A stretch of DNA of 64,000 nt from Microbacterium kyungheense (GTDB lineage: Bacteria; Actinomycetota; Actinomycetes; Actinomycetales; Microbacteriaceae), in assembly GCF_006783905.1 (NCBI RefSeq), contig NZ_VFPE01000004.1:186001-250000 (forward strand), in the 5' to 3' direction. The position numbers and the translations under genes are program-made. Position 1 is the stretch's first letter, and each line of letters begins with the position of its first letter. Positions 36,901 to 45,461 of the stretch are shown one piece after another. The notes under the pieces are model-generated. The model searched no databases, was not told where the DNA came from, and saw only the letters and a list, made by a program, of their open reading frames with translations.

Positions 36901-37574
36901 AGATCCTGATCGCCGACGACGACCCCCAACTGGTCCGCGCGCTGCGCATCACCCTCGCGGCGCACGGCTACGAGGTGATCGCCGCCCCCGACGGCGTCGC
37001 CGCGGTCGCCCTCGCGGCGAAAGAGAGCCCCGACATCGTGATGGTCGACCTCGGGATGCCGCGGCTCGACGGCATCCAGGTCATCGAGGCGCTCCGCGGC
37101 TGGAGCGCGGCGCCGATCATCGTCGTGTCAGGTCGCACCGGCTCGGCCGACAAGGTCGAGGCGCTGGATGCCGGCGCCGACGACTACGTCAGCAAGCCGT
37201 TCCAGATCGACGAGCTGCTCGCGCGGCTGCGGGCGCTGTCGCGGCGCACGGGCGCGGCATCCACCGCTCCCGTGGTGCGCTTCGCAGACGTCGTGATCGA
37301 CCTGTCGACCAAGACGGTCACGCGCGCCGGCGACCGCGTGCACCTGACGCCGACCGAGTGGCGCATCCTGGAGTTCCTCGCACGCAACCCCGGGTCGCTC
37401 GTCACCCGCCAGGCGCTGCTGAAAGACATCTGGGGCACCGAGCAGGTCGCCGACACCGGGTATCTGCGCCTGTACATGTCGCAGCTGCGCAAGAAGCTCG
37501 AGGCCGACCCCGGGCATCCCGTGCATCTGCTGACCGAGTCGGGCATGGGCTACCGCCTGGTCGTCGACGCCTGA
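36897..37574 (+). CDS. kdpE: Response regulator KdpE
   Basis: 225 residues of the OmpR/PhoB class. Receiver residues D7, D8, phospho-acceptor D51 in VMVDLGMPRLDG, and K in DDYVSKPFQ. The winged-helix DNA-binding domain covers about 125-222 with VHLTPTEWRILEFLARNP and SQLRKKLEADPGHP. It activates kdpFABC when phosphorylated by KdpD. Translation is coupled on both sides: GTGA with kdpD and TGATG with the DUF389 gene. Confidence 0.97.
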   Translation: MKILIADDDPQLVRALRITLAAHGYEVIAAPDGVAAVALAAKESPDIVMVDLGMPRLDGIQVIEALRGWSAAPIIVVSGRTGSADKVEALDAGADDYVSKPFQIDELLARLRALSRRTGAASTAPVVRFADVVIDLSTKTVTRAGDRVHLTPTEWRILEFLARNPGSLVTRQALLKDIWGTEQVADTGYLRLYMSQLRKKLEADPGHPVHLLTESGMGYRLVVDA

Positions 37575-38542
37575 TGCTCACCGTCCGCGTCACCGCGCCG
37601 CATGAACTGGCCACGCAGCTGTGCGAGCGCCTCCGCGACGAGCCCACCGTCAGCGATGTCGTCCACCTGCCCACGGCCGGCGCGGGCGGCGGCCAGGGCG
37701 ACGTCATCCTGTTCGAGCTCGCACGCGAGAACGCCAACAACGTCATGCGCATGCTTCGGCACGCGGGCGTGCCCGCGCACGGATCGATCGTGGTGAGCGA
37801 GCCGATCGCGGTGGTGTCGGATGCCGCGGCCGCCGCCGAACGGGCGGCACCGGGTCATCCCGCCGACGGCGTGCTGTGGGCGCAGCTCGCCGACCGCTCG
37901 CGCGAGGACGCGAGACCGTCGTGGAGCTTCTTCGCGTTCCTGCTGCTGGCGACGCTCATCGCGGGCATCGGACGCCTGCTCGACCAGCCGATCCTCATCA
38001 TCGGGGCGATGGTGGTGGGCCCCGAGTTCGCCCCTCTCGCCGCCATCTGCTACGCCGTGGTGCGGCGCAAGCACGGCATCGCGGGTATGGCGTCCGTGAC
38101 GCTCTTCGGCGGCTTCGCGCTGTGCGCGGCGATCGCGTGGGGCGTCTGGACGATCGTGTACGCGTTCGGGCTCTTCACGTTCGAGCAGGCGACGACGGGC
38201 CCGTTCACCGAGTTCATCATCGCGCCCGACGTGTGGTCGTTCGTGATCGCGCTGCTGGCCGGCATCGCCGGCGTGCTGTCGCTCACGACCTCGAAGTCGT
38301 CGGCGCTGGTCGGCGTGTTCATCTCCATCACGACGGTGCCCGCCGTCGGGACGATCGGCCTCACGCTCGCCGTCGGCGCATGGGACGAGGCGTACAGCGC
38401 ACTGCTGCAGCTGCTCGTCAACCTCGCCGGCCTGTTCGTCGCCGGCATCGACACGCTGTTCGTGCAGCTGCACCTCGGCCGCCACATCGGATCCGGGCTG
38501 GAGGCCCGGCGGGCGCGCCGGGCCGGTGCCGAGAGCGCCTGA
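37574..38542 (+). CDS. DUF389 (TIGR00341-like) membrane protein coupled to kdpE
   Basis: 322 residues. A soluble N-terminal region of about 100 residues with a ferredoxin-like look (MLTVRVTAPHELATQL; DVILFELARENANNVMRML) precedes six to seven hydrophobic segments (about 118-305). DUF389 hallmarks are IGRLLDQPILIIGAMVVGPEFAPLAAI, here abbreviated to LIIGAMVVGPEFAPLAA, plus SKSSALVGVFISITTVPA. Function of the family is unknown. The ATG shares its A with the kdpE stop (TGATG), so it is the seventh gene product of the Kdp locus in practice. A role in potassium or turgor response is therefore suggested by position only. Confidence 0.82.
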   Translation: MLTVRVTAPHELATQLCERLRDEPTVSDVVHLPTAGAGGGQGDVILFELARENANNVMRMLRHAGVPAHGSIVVSEPIAVVSDAAAAAERAAPGHPADGVLWAQLADRSREDARPSWSFFAFLLLATLIAGIGRLLDQPILIIGAMVVGPEFAPLAAICYAVVRRKHGIAGMASVTLFGGFALCAAIAWGVWTIVYAFGLFTFEQATTGPFTEFIIAPDVWSFVIALLAGIAGVLSLTTSKSSALVGVFISITTVPAVGTIGLTLAVGAWDEAYSALLQLLVNLAGLFVAGIDTLFVQLHLGRHIGSGLEARRARRAGAESA

Positions 38543-38556
38543 CGCGGCGTCTCGCC

Positions 38557-38569
38557 GATGCCCGGCATC
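38557..38569. terminator. Small GATGCC-C-GGCATC hairpin between convergent genes
   Basis: 6-base arms with a single-base centre between the DUF389 and flavin reductase genes. It is another paired use of the GGATGCC/GGCATCC heptamer. Confidence 0.4.
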
Positions 38570-38573
38570 CCCG

Positions 38574-39236
38574 TCACCCTCGGTACCACTCCTCGTCGAT
38601 GGTCGACAGCCGCGACGGGTGGGCCTCATCGCCCAGCCCGAAGAAGCGCTGGAAGCTCAGCAGCAGCGGCCGCCAGCGCCGCGGGTCGATCCGGTTCGCG
38701 TGACCGGCGAGCCGCAGCGACTCGCGCACGTGCACGCGCGTGATGCCCACCTCGACGGCGAGGATGCTCGCGTCGGCCACCGACGGCGCGCCGCCCAGGG
38801 GGTGAAGCGCCGTGACGCGGCCCTCCAGATGCACCGGAAGCTCGGCGATGCGCGGCGGCGTCACGGTCTCGGAGGCGGCCGGGCGCACACCCGCCTCGGC
38901 GAACTTGTCGGCGACGTGGCGGTAGCCCGCGGCGGCCTTTCGCGGCGACACCGGTGACCTGCCCGTCGTGAGCGCGAGCCGGTCGACGATGTCGACTTCG
39001 GCGGCAGAAGGCAGGTTGATCACGACCTCGCCGGTCGCGATCAGGTTGCGGCCGGTCTGGCTCCGCGCGCCGACGCCGATGACCGCCGTCTGGCCGAGCC
39101 ACCACACCGACGAGTTGGGCGCGAGGTTCGGGTGCCCGTCCTCGTCGACCGTCGACAGCAGCGACACCGGCGTGCCGAAGTACAGGATCGCGGGCGAGAT
39201 CGCGACGTGGGGATCGAGCGGAGTGACAGTGCCCAT
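38574..39236 (-). CDS. Flavin reductase-like FMN-binding split-barrel protein
   Basis: 220 residues. The core resembles the flavin reductase-like family: ISPAILYFGTPVSLLSTVDE, NLAPNSSVWWLGQTAVIGVG, TGRNLIATGEVVINLPSA. This is the order of strands that bind FMN and interact with NAD(P)H or a partner. The C-terminal 50 residues (RRWRPLLLSFQRFFGLGDEA) are a family extension. Cytoplasmic. No monooxygenase partner is adjacent, so it may act alone or supply reduced flavin in trans. The ATG is preceded by AAAGG. Confidence 0.82.
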   Translation of the reverse strand: MGTVTPLDPHVAISPAILYFGTPVSLLSTVDEDGHPNLAPNSSVWWLGQTAVIGVGARSQTGRNLIATGEVVINLPSAAEVDIVDRLALTTGRSPVSPRKAAAGYRHVADKFAEAGVRPAASETVTPPRIAELPVHLEGRVTALHPLGGAPSVADASILAVEVGITRVHVRESLRLAGHANRIDPRRWRPLLLSFQRFFGLGDEAHPSRLSTIDEEWYRG

Positions 39237-39338
39237 GGGAGCCGCCTTTCGTGGTTCCCTGTCAGTCTCGAACGCACCCCGCGTCCGGTCCGGCGGGAAT
39301 CGGACGCCGCGTCGCCGCGGGATCCGCCCGCCGGATGC

Positions 39339-40235
39339 TCAGCCCAGGCCGTGGCGCTCGTCGGTGGCGGGTGCAGCATCCCCGTCGACAGGCCGCGACG
39401 ACAGGCCGACCGAACCGGAGTGCGGGTCGTTCGACAGCGCGGCGGTGACCGCGACCGACTCGTCCACGCCCGGGTACTGCGGGCGCAGCTGGACGGGGCT
39501 GCGGCGGCGCTGCTCGCGCTTCGCCTTCGCCGCCGCCGCCCACAGGTTCAGCGCCTCGACGAAGATCGCGAACGCCATCGGGCCGTAGATGAAGGCCTTG
39601 TCGATGTGGAAGCCGAAGCCCTCGGCGATGAGGAACACGCCGATCAGCAGGAGGAACGACAGCGCCAGCATCTTCACCGTGGGGTGCTTGTTGACGAACG
39701 CGAAGATGTAGCGCGACGCGAAGAGCATGATCCCGAACGAGAGCACGACGACCGTGATGATCACGACGAGGTTCTCGGTCATGCCGACGGCAGTGATGAC
39801 GGAGTCGAGCGAGAACACCAGGTCGAGCACCAGGATCTGCGCGATCACCGAGCCGAACGTCACCGCCTTGCGGCCGCCGCCGTGCTCCTCTTCGGAGCCC
39901 TCGAGCTTGTGGTGGATCTCGGTCACAGCCTTGTAGACGAGGAACAGGCCGCCCGCGATGAGGATGATGTCCTTCCATGAGAAGCCCATCTCCCCGATGA
40001 AGAAGACGTCCTCCTTCAGCGTGACGATCCAGCCCGCGAAGAGCACGAGGACGACGCGCATCAGCATCGCCAGGGTGAGGCCGAGGTTGCGGGCTTTGGC
40101 CTGCTGCTCCTTGGGCAGCTTGGACGCGAGGATCGAGATGAAGATGACGTTGTCGACGCCGAGCACGACCTCGAGCACGAACAGCGTCAGGAACACGGCG
40201 ATCAGATCGGGCGTGAAAGCGAAGGAGAAGTCCAC
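39339..40235 (-). CDS. TerC-family membrane protein
   Basis: 298 residues with seven membrane helices. Conserved acidic positions sit inside helices: LEVVLGVDNVIFIS (near 22-35) and LDLVFSLDSVITAVGM (near 135-150). The final 50 residues are hydrophilic. TerC/Alx proteins export manganese or take part in tellurite resistance and metal loading of exported enzymes. The GTG lies six bases after TACGAT (40242-40247), a leaderless pattern, so there is no room for the yybP-ykoY manganese riboswitch that often precedes such genes. Confidence 0.88.
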   Translation of the reverse strand: MDFSFAFTPDLIAVFLTLFVLEVVLGVDNVIFISILASKLPKEQQAKARNLGLTLAMLMRVVLVLFAGWIVTLKEDVFFIGEMGFSWKDIILIAGGLFLVYKAVTEIHHKLEGSEEEHGGGRKAVTFGSVIAQILVLDLVFSLDSVITAVGMTENLVVIITVVVLSFGIMLFASRYIFAFVNKHPTVKMLALSFLLLIGVFLIAEGFGFHIDKAFIYGPMAFAIFVEALNLWAAAAKAKREQRRRSPVQLRPQYPGVDESVAVTAALSNDPHSGSVGLSSRPVDGDAAPATDERHGLG

Positions 40236-40300
40236 GCCGCCATCGTAGGCGGCGGGCTCCGGCTCTCCCCCGCTGCGACGGGGTGCGACGCGCCGACGCG

Positions 40301-40349
40301 CACGAACGCCCCTCCACCCCGCGGGCGGCGGAGCGAAGGGGCGTTCGTG
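40301..40349 (-). terminator. Hairpin after the alpha/beta hydrolase gene
   Basis: 13-base perfect arms (40301-40313, 40337-40349) with a 23-base GC-rich loop, 19 bases past the hydrolase stop on the minus strand. Confidence 0.65.
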
Positions 40350-40367
40350 GTGCTGTCGTGCGGCGTC

Positions 40368-41246
40368 TCAGCCCAGCACGTCGCGGAGCCGGGCGGCGAA
40401 CCCCGCCGGGTCGCCGGGGCTCCCCGGCTGCTCGGTGAATCCGCCGTGATGGCTGGGGAAGTCCGCCGTCGGCACGCCGAGCGCCGCGGCGACCGAGCGG
40501 GCTCCCCGTGCCGCGAACGTGTCGCCGGACTCGACGCCGGCCGCGATGACCAGGCGGTCCCCGAAGGCGCGCAGCGCGTCGACGTCGATCCGGTAGTCGA
40601 TCGTCGCCGGCATGTTCCGCAGCAGCGGGTTCGTCCGGCTGCCGTCGTCGACGGCCGACATGCCGAACATCGCGGGGTCGGGAGCGGGCCGCTGGAGGTA
40701 GTCGTCGGGCACCGGCCCGTCGAACATCACGAACATGATGAACTTCGCCATCGCGGCGCCGTCGCCCTCTTCGGCGTAGGTGCGCTTCATGTCGGTCACG
40801 ACCGCCATGACCTCCTCGCGGTCGGGCAGCCCGGCCGCGAGCGGCGGCTCGTGCGCCACGGCGATCCGCACGTCCTCCGGGTGCGTGGCGAGCAGCGCGA
40901 GCAGGTTCACGGCGCCGCCGCTCGTGCCGAAGGCATCGACCGGGCCGGTGCCCAGTGCCTCGATGACACGATGCAGGTCGGCGGCGTGCTGCTCGACGCT
41001 GATGTCGCTCGTGCCGACCGGGTTGCGGCCGGCTCCGCGCGGGTCGTAGGTCACGACGGGGCGATCCGTGAAGTACCCGGCGAGCTGGGCCAGCCCGGTG
41101 GCGTCCATGGGTGCGGCGAAGAGGAACAGCGCGGGCCGGTTCTCGGTCGCCGTGGCGAGGTCGCCGTGGACGTCGTAGACGATGGCGTCGTCGTCGGCAC
41201 CCACGACATGGCGGGTGACGGTGCGTTCTGTGATGTTCTCGGTCAT
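40368..41246 (-). CDS. Alpha/beta hydrolase
   Basis: 292 residues from the ATG at 41246, which has GGAGAG at a workable distance. The nucleophile elbow is AFGTSGGAVNLLALL, the oxyanion region FAAPMDATGLAQLAG, and the late histidine is in PSHHGGFTEQPG. It belongs to the group of small-molecule esterase/lactonase-like hydrolases (related to proline iminopeptidase and RsbQ-like proteins). It is third in an operon with ArsR and SRPBCC proteins, 19 bases after the SRPBCC gene. The substrate is not known. Confidence 0.85.
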   Translation of the reverse strand: MTENITERTVTRHVVGADDDAIVYDVHGDLATATENRPALFLFAAPMDATGLAQLAGYFTDRPVVTYDPRGAGRNPVGTSDISVEQHAADLHRVIEALGTGPVDAFGTSGGAVNLLALLATHPEDVRIAVAHEPPLAAGLPDREEVMAVVTDMKRTYAEEGDGAAMAKFIMFVMFDGPVPDDYLQRPAPDPAMFGMSAVDDGSRTNPLLRNMPATIDYRIDVDALRAFGDRLVIAAGVESGDTFAARGARSVAAALGVPTADFPSHHGGFTEQPGSPGDPAGFAARLRDVLG

Positions 41247-41265
41247 GTCGTCTTCGTCTCTCCGG

Positions 41266-42246
41266 TCAGACACCGGCGAGCGCGCCCTCCAGGCGCGCGT
41301 AGCTGGCCTCCATGCCGTCGGTCATGCCGGTGGCGAGCACGATGTCGCGGGTCTGCGCGTCGGGGTACTCGATCAGGAGCGTGATGAGCGTGGCGCCGTC
41401 CTCTTCGTAGAGGCTCAGATCGTTGAGCGTCGCCGGGTAGTCGGTGCCGGTCATGTGCTCGGTGGTCACCGCCCGGTGCGGGGCGTCGATGACGAGCGTC
41501 TCGCCGTCGAAGCCGAACGTCTCGTCCTCGGTGCCCTCCAGCGGCTGCCACTGGTAGCGGTAATGCCCGCCGACGCGGGGGTCGACCTCGCACACCGACA
41601 TGCGCCAGCCGTCGGGTCCGAGCAGCCACTGCTGCAGCAGCTCGGACTCGTGGTGAGCCCGCCACACGAGGTCGATCGGACCCTCGATGAGGCGCGTGAT
41701 GCGCACGTGCTGGTCGTCGAGGATCTCGGTCCGCGTGCCCTTGCCCTGCGCGTAGGCGCGCAGCCCCTCCAGGACGCGGTCGAGCTGGTTCATCGCCATG
41801 GTGGCGCCCTGCACCGCGCCCATCGCCACGACCTGCTCGAGCGCCTCGGCCGACGCGAAGTGCGTGACGTTGCGCAGTCGCGATCCGCCGTCGGTCGTCT
41901 CGAAGCCGAACACCATGCGCGACTGCGGCATGTCGGCCAACGGCGTGCCGTCCTCGTCGGCGAAGGCGTCGAGGACCTCGAAGCTGCGCGGCGCGTCGAC
42001 GCCGAGGAACTCCCACGAGCCGTACGAGCGCTCGCCCCGCGGTCCGGTCATGCGGTAGACCGCACGGCCACCCGGTTCCAGGTCGAACGACGTGAAGGTC
42101 GCGGGCCAGCCGGGAGGGCCCCAGAACTGCTCCAGCTGGCGCGGATCTGTGAACGCCTGCCACAGCCGTTCCACGGGTGCGGCGAAGTCGGCGGTCAGCG
42201 TCATGGTGAGCGCTTCGGGGTCGGTGGTGACGTCCGTGACGGGCAT
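41266..42246 (-). CDS. Tandem SRPBCC (AHSA1-like) protein
   Basis: 326 residues from the ATG at 42246, with GGAG upstream and one base after the ArsR stop. Two START/AHSA1-type domains: about 10-160 (DFAAPVERLWQAFTDPRQLE, WGPPGWPATFTSFDLEPGG) and 175-322 (TRLIEGPIDLVWRAHHESEL, WLLGPDGWRMSVCEVDPRVGG). Such ArsR-coupled SRPBCC proteins are very common in actinobacteria and are thought to bind hydrophobic ligands that may act on the regulator. Two fused copies in one chain are less usual than one. Cytoplasmic. Confidence 0.88.
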   Translation of the reverse strand: MPVTDVTTDPEALTMTLTADFAAPVERLWQAFTDPRQLEQFWGPPGWPATFTSFDLEPGGRAVYRMTGPRGERSYGSWEFLGVDAPRSFEVLDAFADEDGTPLADMPQSRMVFGFETTDGGSRLRNVTHFASAEALEQVVAMGAVQGATMAMNQLDRVLEGLRAYAQGKGTRTEILDDQHVRITRLIEGPIDLVWRAHHESELLQQWLLGPDGWRMSVCEVDPRVGGHYRYQWQPLEGTEDETFGFDGETLVIDAPHRAVTTEHMTGTDYPATLNDLSLYEEDGATLITLLIEYPDAQTRDIVLATGMTDGMEASYARLEGALAGV

Positions 42247-42247
42247 C

Positions 42248-42634
42248 TCAATCTCCTTCGTTCCTGATGTTGTCGTCGTCGTGGATGCCGGCATCCTGAG
42301 CCGGCTCGGAAAGCAGCGCATCGAGCCGGTCGATGCGGGCGCGCCACAGCTCCTCGTAGCGCGAGAGCAGCGCGCGGGCGCGCGCGATCATCGTCGGATC
42401 CGCCCGGACGAGCCGTTCGCGTCCTTCGGCGCGCTTGATGATGAGCCCCGCGGCCTCGAGCACGGTGACATGCTTCTGGACGGCCGCAAACGACATGTCG
42501 TAGTCGCGGGCGAGCGCCGAGACCGAGTGCTCGCCGGCGATGGTCCGTCGCAGGATGTCGCGCCGGGTCGCTGCGGCGAGCGCGTGGAACACGCGGTCGA
42601 TCTCGTCATCGCTGAGCTCATTTCGTACAACCAT
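42248..42634 (-). CDS. ArsR-family regulator of the SRPBCC operon
   Basis: 128 residues from the ATG at 42634. An in-frame ATG at 42664 lies between the -35 and -10 boxes, so it cannot be the start if the promoter is correct. Winged helix: VFHALAAATRRDILRRTIAG, EHSVSALARDYDMSFAAVQKHVTVLEAAGLI (core SFAAVQKHVTVLE), no metal-binding cysteines. The last 20 residues are acidic. It is the first gene of the operon and has an operator overlapping its own transcription start. Confidence 0.92.
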   Translation of the reverse strand: MVVRNELSDDEIDRVFHALAAATRRDILRRTIAGEHSVSALARDYDMSFAAVQKHVTVLEAAGLIIKRAEGRERLVRADPTMIARARALLSRYEELWRARIDRLDALLSEPAQDAGIHDDDNIRNEGD

Positions 42635-42671
42635 TTGGTTGTACGTTACGACGGCGCGCGGCATCCGTCAA
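42624..42671 (-). promoter_or_regulatory. Promoter and operator of the ArsR operon
   Basis: On the minus strand: TTGACG (42671-42666), 17 bases, TAACGT (42648-42643), eight bases, then the ATG at 42634. The perfect inverted repeat CGTACAACCA-TT-TGGTTGTACG (42624-42645) overlaps the -10 box, the start point and the start codon. This geometry explains repression by ArsR and a leaderless mRNA. Confidence 0.75.
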
Positions 42672-42755
42672 CCCCTCCTCTTCTTGTCGGGAACGGTTAG
42701 TCGCTGCATCGACGCTCTTTACGTTGCACACAAGAGCATGCGGTCGCCCTCAGAT

Positions 42756-43762
42756 TCACGCCCCGGAGTGCGGCAGCAGGAGGGCCGCAAGACTCACGAC
42801 GAACTTGCCCTGCTCCTCGAACATGCACAGATGAGCGGAGTTCTCGAACCACACGACATCCTTCGACGGCGCAGTCACGCTCTCGATCCATCGCGCAACC
42901 GGAGCTGTGGGCGTCGTGTAGTCGTGACGGCCGAGGAACTGCACGATGGGCACGTCGAACGAGGTCATCTCGCGCCCGTCGAAACCGAGCAACTGCGGAA
43001 CGACCTGGGGCATGGTCACCTGCTGCCCCGTGACGATCAGCTGCAGCTCGTCAGCCGTGTAATAGGGAGAGAGTTCCTGCGATTCGGTGAAGTACGCGAA
43101 GTCGGAGCGGTGCGCAGACAGCCCGCCGTAATACTGCGCCCACCTTCGGCAGGTCACGATCCGGTCGATGGTGAGCGGGTTCGGACCCGGGTAGTCGCCG
43201 AGCGCGCGCAGCTGCGCGATGGCCTCCTCGTTCTCGTCGGCCAAGGCGCTGCGCAGCGCGAACTGAAAGCTCTCGACCTCGTTCTCCGCCCGCAGATCAC
43301 CTGACTCGCGGCGGCATAGGCCCAGAGCAGGTCCGGGCGGCGGTGCGCCAGCGTCACCCCGATGATCGTCCCCCAGCTGTGGCCGAGCACGCCGACCTTC
43401 GCCACGCCGAGCTCTTTCTGCAGCCACTCGATCAGCTCGACGAGGTCGTCGACGTAGCGGTCGATCGTGAGGTCGAGATCGTCGGATGCTGTGCGCGCCG
43501 ACTTTCCGCTCGCACGCTGGTCGTAGTTGACGACAGTGAAATAGTCTTCGACGCCTCGCTGCCAGATCCACGATGAGGGCAGGGAGGGGAGCGCAGGGCC
43601 TCCGTGGCAGACGATGAGGATCGGATTGTCCGCGTTCCGCCCGCGAATCGAGACGAACTGCTCCACGCCGCCCAACTCGACGAACGCCGTGCGATCGATC
43701 GCTTCGGGATTGGGGATGCGGCAGAGGTCTGCGATCACTGCACGGCCGGTCTCGTCAGTCAT
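42756..43762 (-). pseudogene. Frameshifted alpha/beta hydrolase (proline iminopeptidase-like)
   Basis: Starts at the ATG 43762 (GAGG upstream) with a normal N-terminal half: HGGPALPSLPS (oxyanion), VNYDQRASGKS, GHSWGTIIGVTLA (nucleophile S). The frame changes near 43293-43295: ...SQVI continues properly only one base out of phase as RAENEVESFQFALRSAL. The second half then runs on with FLGRHDYTTPT (Asp) and ENSAHLCMFEEQ (His) to a stop at 42756. All catalytic residues survive, so a one-base loss is the only visible lesion. It may be a recent pseudogene or a sequencing error. Intact relatives are peptidase-like hydrolases. Confidence 0.8.
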
Positions 43763-43867
43763 ATCCTCACCTTCACATTCGGAACTTGGCGACGCGCGTC
43801 GACACCACGGCACCCACCCGAATCGAAGCCGGATGCGCGAGCGCAGAAGGGTCGCGAGGGGAGTCGC

Positions 43868-44536
43868 TCATCGAGCCTGCGCAAGCTCCACCGCGGCATA
43901 GCCGAACTGCTTGCGGGTCAGCGCGTCGAGAGCGCGATCGGGAAGGAGCGTGGCCAGGGCCACGGCGACGTTCGCACCGGGGCCGATGCGATACCGCGTC
44001 CTGGGCTTACGCGTCAGCGCCGCCTTGACGATCTAAGCGGCCACAGCATCCACAGACGCCATCTGTCGCGCCAGCGCGGGACTGGCGAAGTATGCACGCA
44101 TGGCGGCGGCCATCCCCGAGTACGGTCCTGTGGCCGACGACGCCTCCAGGTGTCCCACCGCCGTCTCGTGCCAGTCCGTAGCCACGTAAGTGGGCTGGAC
44201 GAGCGTCACGTCGATGCCGAACTGCCCGACCTCGCCGCGCAGCGAGTCCGAGATCGCCTCGAGCGCGAACTTCGAGGCGTGATACCAGCCACCCAGCGGC
44301 GACGCGAACTCGCCAGCCAAGGATGACACGTTCACGATGCGCCCGGATCGCGCTTCGCGCATGCCGGGGAGCACGGCTTGGATGAGCCCGACGGCGCCCA
44401 GCACGTTGACCTCCAGCTGCTGTCGCGCCTCGGCGAGCGTCGTCTCCTCGACGCTGCCGAATTCGCCGTAGCCGGCGCAGTTGACGAGCACATCGATCGT
44501 TCCCGCCTGCGCGGTCGACGCAGTACTGCGCGGCAT
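43868..44536 (-). pseudogene. Truncated SDR dehydrogenase with in-frame amber codon
   Basis: The readable part starts at about 44536 with IDVLVNCAGYGEFGSVEET (NAG motif), NVSSLAGEFASPLGGWYHASK (catalytic S and YxxxK) and FGIDVTLVQPTYVATDW. The N-terminal 60-70 residues with the TGxxxGxG cofactor loop are missing. A TAG at 44033-44035 interrupts an otherwise good C-terminus: the same frame continues as IVKAALTRKPRTRYRIGPGA and LPDRALDALT to a TGA at 43868. GAG to TAG would be one change. Two independent lesions make this a true pseudogene. It is the neighbour of another damaged gene. Confidence 0.82.
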
Positions 44537-44655
44537 CCGCTGAACTCATCAGCCTTCAGAAGCCCTGGGGTCGGCGCCGGGTCCACGTGACCAGCTGTCG
44601 CATCATGCCGCATGTTTCGTCCCCGACCGAAACGTTCCGCCTTTAGCCTGGCTGC

Positions 44656-45108
44656 ATGACCGTTCACCAGTACAGCACCGCTCTCTCGTGGGAGGGCAGC
44701 ACAGGCGCGGGGTACCGCGCATATGGGCGAGCGCACGACATGCAGGTCGCCGACGAGATCTTGACGCTCAGCGCCGACCCAGCGTTCCGCGGCGACGCAT
44801 CACTGCCCAACCCCGAGCAGCTGCTGCTCGCTGCGGCGAGCTCGTGTCTGCTGCTCTCGTTCCTCGCGGTCGCAGCCCAGGCCGGCGTCGACGTGGTTCG
44901 CTACGACGACGCCGCAACCGCGTTCATGCCGATGGACGAGCAGCCCGCGCGCATCACGCGCGTCGAGCTGGCACCGAAGATCACGGTGCGCGGTGCCGAA
45001 GCGACGCGCGTGGTCAAGCTGCTCCATGAGGCGCACGCCGGGTGCTACATCGCCAACTCGCTGACAGCGGAGGGGACCATCGCGCCGACCGTGGAGGTGC
45101 TGTCGTGA
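44656..45108 (+). CDS. OsmC-family peroxidase-like protein
   Basis: 150 residues. The two OsmC/Ohr thiol positions are present: C63/64 in LLAAASSCLLLSFLAVA and C129 in HEAHAGCYIANS. The pattern fits the YhfA/OsmC group that reduces organic hydroperoxides. The ATG lies six bases after TAGCCT (44644-44649). It heads a three-gene overlapping operon with an ACT-domain protein and an ArsR-like regulator, so the regulator may respond to oxidative or thiol stress. Confidence 0.9.
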   Translation: MTVHQYSTALSWEGSTGAGYRAYGRAHDMQVADEILTLSADPAFRGDASLPNPEQLLLAAASSCLLLSFLAVAAQAGVDVVRYDDAATAFMPMDEQPARITRVELAPKITVRGAEATRVVKLLHEAHAGCYIANSLTAEGTIAPTVEVLS

Positions 45109-45461
45109 ACGATCTCGCCATCACCGTCAGCGATGTCGCCGGCGACGTCAGCCGGATCGGCGCTGTTCTGGGAGCGGCCGGCGTGGGCCTCGAAGGTGGG
45201 GGCGTCTGGGCCGGTCAGGCTCACTATCTTGTCGCCGAGGGCGCCGTCGCGGTCGCCGCACTGGAGGCCGCAGGCATCAATGCGACAACGGCACCCGCGC
45301 TCGTGGTGCCGCTGCGCGCGGACGTACCGGGAGAGATGGGACGCATGATGTCGGCGCTGCAGGCTGCCGGCATCCACGTCGAGGCGCAGTACAGCGATCA
45401 CGACAATCGCAAGGTGTTCGTGGTCGACGACATCGAGCGGGCGCGGACTGTGCTGCGATGA
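45105..45461 (+). CDS. Tandem ACT-domain protein
   Basis: 118 residues from the GTG at 45105, which overlaps the OsmC stop (GTGA). Two ACT-like halves: 1-60 (LAITVSDVAGDVSRIGAVLG) and 65-118 (VPLRADVPGEMGRMMSALQAAGIHVEAQYSD). ACT domains bind amino acids or similar small ligands. With no catalytic domain attached, it may sense a metabolite and talk to the neighbouring regulator. Similar stand-alone proteins are annotated as amino acid-binding ACT proteins. Confidence 0.82.
   Translation: MNDLAITVSDVAGDVSRIGAVLGAAGVGLEGGGVWAGQAHYLVAEGAVAVAALEAAGINATTAPALVVPLRADVPGEMGRMMSALQAAGIHVEAQYSDHDNRKVFVVDDIERARTVLR

Noticed and set aside
40236..40300. Manganese (yybP-ykoY) riboswitch before terC
   Set aside because: The probable -10 box TACGAT is six bases before the start codon, leaving no leader RNA, and the expected conserved riboswitch segments are absent.
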